Source: Serripes groenlandicus (Eukaryota > Mollusca > Bivalvia > Cardiida > Cardiidae). Taken from it: 64,000 nt of DNA. The notes beneath the pieces are model-generated. The model was not told the DNA's origin, made no database searches, and saw only the letters and a program-made list of their open reading frames with translations. The stretch covers positions 42,639,674 to 42,703,673 of the forward strand of contig JASEVX010000013.1 of the NCBI GenBank assembly GCA_031761405.1. The letters run 5' to 3'. Positions 56,330-64,000 of the stretch are shown here, piece by piece. Made by a program: the position numbers and the translations under genes. Positions within the stretch are counted from its first letter, which is position 1. Each line of letters starts with the position of its first letter.

Positions 56330-57715
56330 CAGCTTAAATGAGTAAAGCATTAACTCGTCGATAACTCGAAGTAATTTATGGTTTTGCAAAGTTGAGTTAT
56401 CGAGGGTCTACTGTAATACGGTTACGGTGAAAACTCTTTTGACCGCCAAGTAAACAAAGATACCGAATAACGCGAAGTAGAAATATAATCAAATATATGT
56501 CTTCCACGTAAACGTTTAGAAAAACACTTAAAAGAAAATATAATTCTTCAAATCTGACAATTTGTTTAGAAAAGAGATGGTTCCAAACAAGCATGTATTT
56601 GCAAATGGGGAAATTCTTCAATATAAGAGCTTTCTCCTTTTGTCACAATGTTCCAAAAACTATCTACTGCAGATGCGCAAAAAATTGTGTACATGAGGGA
56701 AAGGGTTAAAGCCCATTTGATTTTCGACCTGAGATAACGTGTTTAAACCATTTCCCAGATACAACAAAACAAATGTTCAAAACGAACGATTTTGTCATTC
56801 TCACACGACGTGTTTCATTCTATACCTTCAGTCTTTCAGTTAAGCCACCAAATCATTGAATCAATGTATTTCCTGAATATGTCGGTCCAGTTCGTTTTTT
56901 ATATGCATATGTCAGATGCCAATTGAAGTTCATAAAATAACATATAGCACATATGAGAGCTGCATATGTCATGAACGTCATGTTAGATAATAGGGTAAAG
57001 ATTAAAATATTAGATAACTGCCTTTTATCCAATACCAGTATTTATATCTTCACGCATTAGATACATGTATACGGGGGTAAACTTAGGCACGATACTACTT
57101 AATGTATTCCTTCTTTATTTCGTCGTTATGAACATTATATTTTAAACTACTCTTACATTCATCATCACGAATATTATAATATTCATAACTGATAAATAAC
57201 AGCTGTCGATGCTTCTTAAAATCATTAGTAATGCATTAATTGATACATCCATTGGATAGTTCAAGCGTTCGTTCGTCCTTGCCGAGCCCCGGTAGCACAG
57301 TCGGTAGCGACGCGGGCTGTCAATCCAGGGGTTGTGAGTTCGAATCCCAGCTCGGCCAACATTCATTCCGGCGTTTGACAAAGTCATTGTGACATGCATC
57401 ATTCGTCATTCACCAATGGGCTGTTTAACGGTCTATGTGGAAAAGCAGCCAGTTGCTTGAAAAGTATGTTGTGTGGTGTACTGGTGTGGGGAAACAAGGA
57501 AACGCATGAGTAGGTGAACTGGTCGCCGTAATATGACTGAACAATTGTTGAAAACGGCGTTAATCCTTAATAAATTAATCAATCGTCCGTTCATCTGTCC
57601 ATTAGTTCGTAAATGCATTCATTCATGCATTTATTGATCAATACATGATAAAATGATAGACATATATCAATTATAATATGCATCCATTTATTTTTTTAAT
57701 TATCAAACTACATCA
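56330..57715. repeat. Block B tail, third copy
   Basis: It aligns with 3405-4385 and 10880-11835, from 'gataactcgaagtaatttat' to 'caaactacatcagga'. It carries a SINE inserted in the CGTTCGTT region and runs directly into block E without the MITE present at 11857-12079. Confidence 0.7.
57281..57585 (+). mobile_element. SINE, type-1 head, full length, inserted in block B tail
   Basis: A box 'ccccggtagcacagtcggta' and B box 'gttgtgagttcgaatcccag' are intact. Body motifs 'aatgggctgtttaacggtc' and 'gcagccagttgcttgaaaag' follow, then the tail 'gccgtaatatgactgaacaa', 'ttgaaaacggcgttaat' and 'aatcaatc'. The flanks share 'tcgtcc', a possible short target duplication, and the paralogue at ~11700-11715 lacks the insert. 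Confidence 0.8.
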
Positions 57716-57734
57716 GGACGGGGTGTGTCATTTA

Positions 57735-58030
57735 AGCAAGTGTGCTTGGCGGCCAAAACTCAGTTCGTAACCACGAAGTCTATCAGTCCAGACGCCATAG
57801 GTGCGAATCCCGACTCGGTCATTAAATATTGCCGATGGTTAATAAATGTCAAAGTATAAGAAAAACGTCACACAAACATTGAACACATCTGAAATAAGTG
57901 ACAAATCGGTACACAAATACATGGTATATACATCAAAATATTTATGATAATCAAATAAAGCCTATGAGATGTGTGTCTTCTGTTGAAATTCGTACCCTTT
58001 TCTAGGATCTCGTCAAAACATGGCCCGATT
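57735..58030. repeat. Dispersed block E, copy 2
   Basis: Partner of 12080-12380, starting 'caagtgtgcttggcggccaa'. It has a small deletion near 57950 relative to the partner. Confidence 0.65.
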
Positions 58031-58084
58031 TGTCATTTAGCGCGCAATTAATTTTAATTATTCATGATCCCTGGGTAAACAAAC

Positions 58085-58212
58085 CAGTACTAGGCTAGAA
58101 AATGTGCCTTGCCCAAGGGCACTCCACCATGACCGTAGTGTCGCGACTGGGGATCGAACCCGGGACACCCGGTTTCGAAATCCCCGACGCTAACCACTCG
58201 ACCACAGCGGAT
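58085..58212 (-). mobile_element. SINE head, type-3
   Basis: The minus strand reads 'tggtcgagtggttagcgtcg' and 'cccgggttcgatccccagtc', then 'cttgggcaaggcacattttc'. This is the same head and body as 55625-55815; the common tail is not visible. Confidence 0.65.
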
Positions 58213-58214
58213 TC

Positions 58215-58370
58215 CTCAACATCATTATAACATCATCAATTCAACACCAACATCATCATATCAGCATCAATGACATCAACAACATAATGTTATAAGGTCA
58301 TCAATTACACCACCAACATCATTGTAACATCATCAATTACAACAACAACACAATATCATCACCAATGACA
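58215..58370. repeat. Imperfect CAT/CAA trinucleotide tract
   Basis: Repeated 'catcatcaat', 'caccaacatcat' and 'atgacatcaacaac' words form a degenerate simple repeat with a loose ~50-bp secondary order. Confidence 0.6.
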
Positions 58371-58374
58371 CACA

Positions 58375-60835
58375 CAACTGCATTACTAAAAGGAAACTAT
58401 AGTACTACTTAAAGTAATCTAGATTTATTTTCGAATCAAAAGAATATAGTAGGTTTACTTAACGCGTGTACTTTTTGGACGGTACCCCTAAGGTACCGTC
58501 TATAGTCATGTGCATTTTGAGAAATCGTACAACAGTTGGCTTCCCGACTATAAACAGAACGATAGTGTAAAGCTGGGAGCCGAAAAAGAGGGATTTTTTT
58601 AACCGTCAACAAAAAAGTAGTGTCAATTATCAGGCAATAAAACTGCATTTTCGAAAACCTTGGTGAATCAAGATATCTGAATATTGAAAAAAAGACTGTA
58701 AAAAGGAAGCATTAGTGGTTGAAAGTTGAAGTAGAACGTTTACAATATTGAGTTGAAGTTTGAATAAATATATTCATAATTAATGTATGAATATATCCCA
58801 ATTTCACGTGACATTTTGATATTTCTTGTTGATCAGGAAGTGGTTTCGTGGATGTTTGTAGTATTAACAATAATGCCTAACTCCCGTAACTCTAAACGCT
58901 TCGATGAAAAACTATCTCCCAACTAATTTAGCTAGCCAATCGATTCATTTTACTGAAAGAAGATGGTAAGGAACGACAACTCTGCGAAGGAGAACTTGCA
59001 ACTTCCGTTCAAAATGAAAGTAGAAATCTGACAAGCTGCGCTGACGATTGTTATTATTTTTGTGGAGGAAAGACACATGAAGTTTTATATTGAGGATGAC
59101 TGACAGGAAAGAAATGTATGCATGCCTAAAATGTTCATTTAGTCATCAATACGTATAACGTTCGAGGTAGGTCTGTCAATTAAACTGTAATTTGGAGTGG
59201 AAAACTTTTTTATTTTTATTTTCGCCCTGTGCTGTATCGTAACCGGATATGAAAATAAGCTCACATGTATTTAATGTACACGTATGTCTGAAAATAGCCC
59301 AATTCCTGTAGACATTCGCTTATCCGTTTTATCATCTGACATATGTTAATTATTTAAAAAGGGTGGCATATGAAGGAAAATAAAAAATAAAAAATGAAGG
59401 ACTTCGGAGACTTTGTACATATATTCAGAGACATATATATATTTCTATTTAGGTCTCTGATATATTGTACAAGTGTATGTATACTCGTTCTTGTATGTAT
59501 ACACTATTTAGGCTCATTTAAGGACTTAGGAGACAAAAGTGGTTAAGTGATGTGAAAACTGCTTTCAAACTTAAGTGTGTACAATTATTTGTATTGAATG
59601 ATGATATTATGTATACAGGTTTTATTATTGAAAAGAATGAAGAAATACAATATATATTTATAAATGAATTTTCCAGATTTTGTCTATACTTAGATGGAGC
59701 ATATGCATGATGCTCTGCCAAAAATGTTATTCAATTAACGAGCAAAAACACATGTATATTTGTATCAAGTTTGTGTACGCTATGTTATAATTTGTCTAGT
59801 GAATCCATGTCTAACTGACACTCTGCCTTGGCGTCATTTACAATGTTATATTGACATAAAAGTAGTGAGGCTACACTGTTTCTAGGTCTAAATTACATGT
59901 ATATGGTCAGTTAAGACTGGTGAGACTGCATAATATGATACATAGGCTCCTCTGAGTCTTCACTGGATACAGATGCATTATAACCCCAAATAACTTAATG
60001 CAGATCAATAATTGTAAAGTATCTATTATAAACGGACTATTTTATTATTCAAATCATAGCATACGTATATATTGATAAAAATGGTTTTGCGCAGACATGT
60101 ATACAACTATACACATCTTGATTTTATTTTTATTGTGCAATCAGTAACTGTTTGTATTTTTGTTTCGTTTCAGATCATGGAAATATTGACAGGTTATTTA
60201 ATGCGCAATACGCAACATTACTTGTGAAGAAGATTCATAATGACAGTATGGGATATTTTTACAACCAACCTTTATGTATTGGAAAAGTTGGGGTATATTA
60301 ACTGTTATTTCCGGTTTGGTTTTTAGTTGAATCAGAGAAATAAAAGACAAATGGCAAGTCGTGGACGCAACAAGACGGGTAGAAAACAAAAACAAAACGA
60401 CGTTTATTATAATGACATTTCTTCAAAGCTGGTAAAAGCAGCGAGTCGTTGTGACAAGTATTCTGGATGAAAGTGTTTATCCTGTAAAGGTAACTCGGAA
60501 AACAATAACGGAATGGAAGAACAAATATCTAGGCTATATGTAAACGACACAAATACGAATCAAGGTTGCACAATGTGATCTGTTTTTGTTTACTATAATA
60601 CAGGAAGATAACTGTGTAATTAACTAATTACTATGAACAAGACATTCAAGTAAATTATTTTGAGCTATAATACAGAGATGACACTTCTACATGATAACTA
60701 ACATTAAGTAGATCATTTTGAACTACATATTGTGTCACACAGGGTCATTTGTTTTGTTAAATGACCAAAGATGTAAAATTTAAAAGTTAAACTGTAAGTT
60801 AACTAGCATTAAATTTTGTCAACAGTAAGAGGCAT
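58375..60835. other. Largely unique DNA, no gene recognised
   Basis: No frame longer than about 70 codons carries a recognisable domain. A perfect short hairpin, 'acggtacccctaaggtaccgt', lies at 58480-58500. A sequence 'tttttgtttcgtttcag' at 60157-60173 would make a good 3' splice site before 'atcatggaaatattgac', but the frame that follows closes after 16 codons, so an exon cannot be claimed. Confidence 0.4.
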
Positions 60836-60837
60836 GA

Positions 60838-60963
60838 ATAAAAAGCATTGTGACAAAAGGAGAAATTGCTTGTATGGAGCAATTTCTTCCTCTGCTTCCA
60901 TGTTTTCAAAAAGCCGTCTGCTGCAGAGGCGTCAGAAAGTGTCTATTTGAGGGAAAGGGTGAT
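60838..60963. mobile_element. TTAA-type MITE, 5'-truncated
   Basis: It holds 'gtgacaaaaggagaaattgc', 'agcaatttcttcctctgctt', 'ccgtctgctgcagaggcgtc' and the end 'tttgagggaaagggt'. The left half is missing. Confidence 0.6.
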
Positions 60964-60978
60964 TGAAATATTATAATT

Positions 60979-61510
60979 AGCTCCACTGGCTGAAAGCCAG
61001 TCGAACTTAAGTCATGGCGAATTGTCCGTCGTGCATGCGTTAACTTTTTGCTTCAAACAACTTCTTCTCCCTAACCACTTGGCCAATTGAAATGAAACTT
61101 CCTCTCAATGTCCTCTCCTAAATTCCTTCATATTTTTTGGATCCATGCAAAATTCTGGTTTCCATGGCAACCGAAAGAAAAAAATAGTGAAAACTTAAAA
61201 AAATCTTCTCCGAGGAAAGTGTCTAATTAGATTTTCTAATAATTTTGTAGAAATGTTCCTTGGGTGACCCTCTATCGGATTCCTTCAAGCCAAGTTGATT
61301 GGATGAAATACATAGTCGCCAGGGGGGCGGGGCTATTTTGCCGTATGTGGCTATAATGAAAACTTAAAATATCTTTACCTCAAAAAGTGTTTGGCAAATT
61401 TTCAAATAATTTTGTAGAAATGTTCCTTGGTAGACCCTATATCAGATTCCTTCAAGCGATATTGATTAGTCGAATTTTTTATTGATCACAAAAGGAAAAA
61501 GCACATTATG
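60979..61510. repeat. Terminal-hairpin repeat starting AGCTCCACTGG
   Basis: It starts with the hairpin 'ctccactggctgaaagccag' region, then 'gtccgtcgtgcatgcgtt'. Two internal ~180-bp units follow with 'ttttgtagaaatgttccttg' and 'atcggattccttcaagc' words (61245 and 61410). The family recurs at 63900. Confidence 0.65.
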
Positions 61511-61916
61511 AGATTTAACTTCTGACATAAAGTTTAAAGATTTTCTGTTGCATCATTATTTTCTACAGCCTATATACATTCAAAGGTCAGTTTATATTTT
61601 TCTATGTATATATATATTCAAGTTGATATGTACTCATCATGCAACAGAATTTTCATTCACAAAATATGTCCCCAATTATTCAATTGTTGAACATAGTAAT
61701 GGGAAGAAAAGTTTGAATATTTTAACAAAACTGTACATTTTGACCTGTTAATTTTGTTTGCATACTTCAAGGATTGGAAGAAATAATTGAACGGAAACAA
61801 TATCACAGGCTCTTTTTAAAAAACTTTACCCAAATTTAAACCAATCTACAGCAGACAACTTTGAAAATATCTTTGCAAGCTCTCTTTGGTACAGCATGTT
61901 TCCTATTTTATTACTC

Positions 61917-62182
61917 AGTTTACCGTAGCTCAGTCAGTAGAGACACAGGCTGTTAATCCAGGGGTTGTGAGTTCGAACCTCAGCTTGGCCTACATTCCTT
62001 CTGACGTGACTACCACCAATGGGATTTCAGACTATGTTGAAAAGCAGCCAGTTGCTTGGAAAGAATGTTGTGTGAAGTACTGGTATGAGAAAGCCAAGAA
62101 ACATATGAGTAGTTGAACTGGCTGCCGTGATATGACTGAAAGATTGATGAAAATGGTGTTAAACCCCAGTTAATCAATCAAA
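61917..62182 (+). mobile_element. SINE, type-1 head, with an internal deletion
   Basis: A box 'accgtagctcagtcagtaga' and B box 'gttgtgagttcgaacctcag' are intact; 'agcagccagttgcttggaaa', 'ctgccgtgatatgactgaaa' and 'gttaaaccccagttaatcaa' follow. About 30 bases of the body ('gtcattgtgacatgc' in other copies) are missing. The 76-codon frame over it is not a gene. Confidence 0.75.
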
Positions 62183-62508
62183 CTATTGTATTACCTAATA
62201 CTTTGAGACTTGGAAAACTTCCTCATCTAATACCCTTCTTTTCATTGTATACTAAATATGCTGAGTGTAGCCTATTTTTTGGGGTAAAAAGTATAATTTT
62301 GATGTATTTTGGTTGTATAAGAGAATTGGACATTGTTGGTTAAGTTGGTTAAGTTACAGGTCAATTTGACAGAAAATCCACAGGTAAAATGTGTCTATCC
62401 TTGTAAGCCTGTGTGGCATTCTTAGGCTGATCCGGATCAATACTTTACGCGGAGTCCACAATGTTGGTTTGCTCACAGGACTGCTCAAATTAAAGAAAAT
62501 CTAGTTAA

Positions 62509-62730
62509 CCCTTTCCCTCATACGACAATTCTGCAGTAGATGACTTTGAACATGTTTTGTCAACATATAGAAAATCTCTATAATTGAATGGATAACCTAT
62601 GACTGAAAGTGGAAAACATTGTGGCAAAAGGAGAAATTGCTCGTTTTGAGCAATTTATTCTTTTGTCACTATGTTTTCAAAAAGCCGTCTGCTGTAGAGG
62701 CGTCAGAAGGCGTCTATATGAGGGAAAGGG
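62509..62730. mobile_element. TTAA-type MITE, best preserved copy (222 bp)
   Basis: TTAA at 62505-62508 and 62731-62734 flanks perfect 14-bp inverted ends CCCTTTCCCTCATA. Inner arms are 'gcagtagatgactttgaaca' against the complement of 'cgtctgctgtagaggcg'. A central foldback, 'aaggagaaattgctcgtttt' then 'gagcaatttattctttt', completes the nested structure. No coding capacity. CCC ends with a TTAA target fit the piggyBac superfamily. Confidence 0.8.
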
Positions 62731-62733
62731 TTA

Positions 62734-63480
62734 ACACTCTGGAAGCCGCATGTTTTACTTGAGCATGTTGAAACTTCCTCAGAATATTTGTTTGTATGAT
62801 ATCTAGCCTAAGTTCGAATATGTGTCCGATCCAGTAAAGAACTAGGTCACTTAGCCAAACACTGTAGAAAAATCTTGTTAACACTATAGACACTTCATTT
62901 TTGTATTGAGCAGTTTAAAACCTTGTCAGAAAGTTTGTCTTGATGATAGGCCAATTTCGAATATTGCTTATTTTGGATAAAACATTAGGGCACTAAGCCA
63001 AGTAGGAGGAACATCTTGTTAAGACTCTGGAAGCTGCACTTTTAGCTTGAGCATGCTGAAACTTTGTCAGAATGATTGTTTTTATTAAATTTAGTTTGAA
63101 TATGATTAATGTTTGTTAAAAAATTAGGTCACTATGCCAAGTTGTAGGACAATCTTGATTTAACACTTAAGAGACCACAATTTTGACTTTAGCAGCTTAA
63201 AATTTTGTCAGACAGTTTTTCTTGTCGATATACAGGCCAATTTAGACATTGGTCATGTTGAGTCAAAAATTAGGTCCCTTGATCAAATTTAAGAAAATAT
63301 TTGTTAATGCTCTGGAAGCCATGTTTTTAACTCTAGCATGATGAAACTTTACCAGAATGTTTATCTTGATGATATCTAGGCTAAGTTCGAATATGGTCTG
63401 GTTAAAAACTAGGTCACTAGGCCAATATTGAGAAATATCTTGTAAACACTCTGGTCACCACATTTCTCTCAAATGTTCCT
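62734..63480. repeat. ~142-bp tandem array, six unit starts
   Basis: Unit starts at 62734, 62881, 63023, 63163, 63307 and 63446 give periods of 139-147. Each has 'aacactctggaagcc', 'ttgagcatgctgaaactttg', 'gatgatatctaggc' and 'aaaactaggtcactaggcca' words. Diverged relatives lie at 55195-55560. I recognise this as a widespread bivalve repeat, from memory. Confidence 0.8.
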
Positions 63481-63544
63481 TGGGGGACTCTTTTCTAAGA
63501 GTGTTAAAATTAAGTTGATTCTTTAGATACTATAGATAATAAAT

Positions 63545-63735
63545 AGCTTTGCTACTGGTACTATTTTACCCTTTCTACACTACAGACACATGTTGTCTAA
63601 TCTTCAACAGATGGATGGTATGAGAAATTTCGACAGTTTTCTCAATGTTTTCCTCACACGTCGATACTTTTAGTTTCATCAATACAGATTTACCAATATC
63701 TTTAGTTAAACATTTTCAAATCATCTGCTGTAGAG
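63545..63735. mobile_element. Strongly decayed MITE relic
   Basis: 'accctttctacactacagac', a 'atgagaaatttcgacagttt' core and 'aaatcatctgctgtagagt' follow the MITE order, but the ends are lost. This is a weak call. Confidence 0.3.
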
Positions 63736-63899
63736 TTTATCCATGTGATAAATTACCTATCACAAATGTGTTTGTTTATCTAACTGTATCTACTGCCTAC
63801 AATTCAAGAGTTTAATTATAGATCTCTGGAAATAAGGTTAACCCTGTCTTAAATCAATATTTGAACTGTATGCATTTCTTCTTTTTTGTTTACATTTTT

Positions 63900-64000
63900 A
63901 GCTCTACTGGCCAAAGGCCAGAAGGGCTTATGTCGTGGCGATTTGTCCGTCGTGCGTGCGTGCGTGCGTGCGTGCTTGCGTCCGTAAACAATTTCTTGTT
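63900..64000. repeat. Terminal-hairpin repeat with CGTG microsatellite, cut by window end
   Basis: It begins with the hairpin 'ctactggccaaaggccag', then 'atttgtccgtcgtg', a (cgtg)n tract at about 63950-63976 and 'aacaatttcttgtt'. It is the same family as 60979-61510. Confidence 0.65.

Noticed and set aside
57281..57360. Functional tRNA genes
   Set aside because: A and B boxes are present but each head is followed by the same SINE body and tail and lacks a paired acceptor stem.
60157..60230. Coding exon after a good splice-acceptor-like sequence
   Set aside because: The frame after 'tttcag' closes within 16 codons and no homologous domain is visible.

Overview
The window looks like one stretch of an AT-rich, repeat-dominated invertebrate genome, most likely a bivalve mollusc. 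The evidence is an intronless-CDS B-box/coiled-coil/beta-propeller (TRIM-like) gene of the kind that is greatly expanded in bivalves, many tRNA-headed SINEs, a DIRS/Ngaro-type tyrosine-recombinase retroelement, and tandem repeat families that I recognise from memory as typical of bivalve genomes. The species assignment is inference. There is no bacterial-style gene packing, and most of the open frames are chance frames in repeats.

Protein-coding content is small. One intact TRIM-like gene (13872-15578, + strand) is preceded by a splice acceptor in its 5' UTR. A close paralogue at 33379-35084 carries a single-base deletion that splits it into two frames. The remaining coding traces are decayed transposon genes: an RNase H/tyrosine-recombinase retroelement on the minus strand (44355-45800), a short recombinase fragment at about 4486-4605, and a non-LTR retrotransposon ORF1-like remnant (26288-26995).

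The rest is a mosaic of duplicated blocks. Block A: 1-620 and 25205-25680. Block B: 1949-4385 and 7774-11825, with part at 56330-57715; it carries 34-bp, 67-bp and 81-bp tandem arrays of very different length in its two full copies. Block C: 4608-6600, 28000-28990 and 48928-50780. Block D: 13605-20195 and 33125-43169; this is the TRIM-like gene plus a downstream ~89-bp satellite and a ~180-bp repeat. Block E: 12079-12480 and 57735-58030. Block G: 12510-12820, 30060-30370 and 51940-52240. Because the blocks are paralogous, some insertions can be read against an unoccupied partner, which supports the mobility of a ~222-bp TTAA-flanked MITE and of a SINE.

From start to end: 1-12.5 kb is blocks A, B, C, B and E; 12.5-20.2 kb is the first TRIM/satellite block; 20.2-33.1 kb holds MITEs, SINEs, the ORF1 remnant and short tandem arrays; 33.1-43.2 kb is the second, pseudogenised and satellite-expanded TRIM block; 43.2-46 kb is the recombinase retroelement; 46-49 kb is a SINE cluster; 49-58 kb is further blocks; 58-61 kb is mostly sequence without recognised repeats; 61-64 kb holds SINE, MITE and ~142-bp tandem repeats. 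Block boundaries and repeat periods were read by eye and are approximate unless given exactly.
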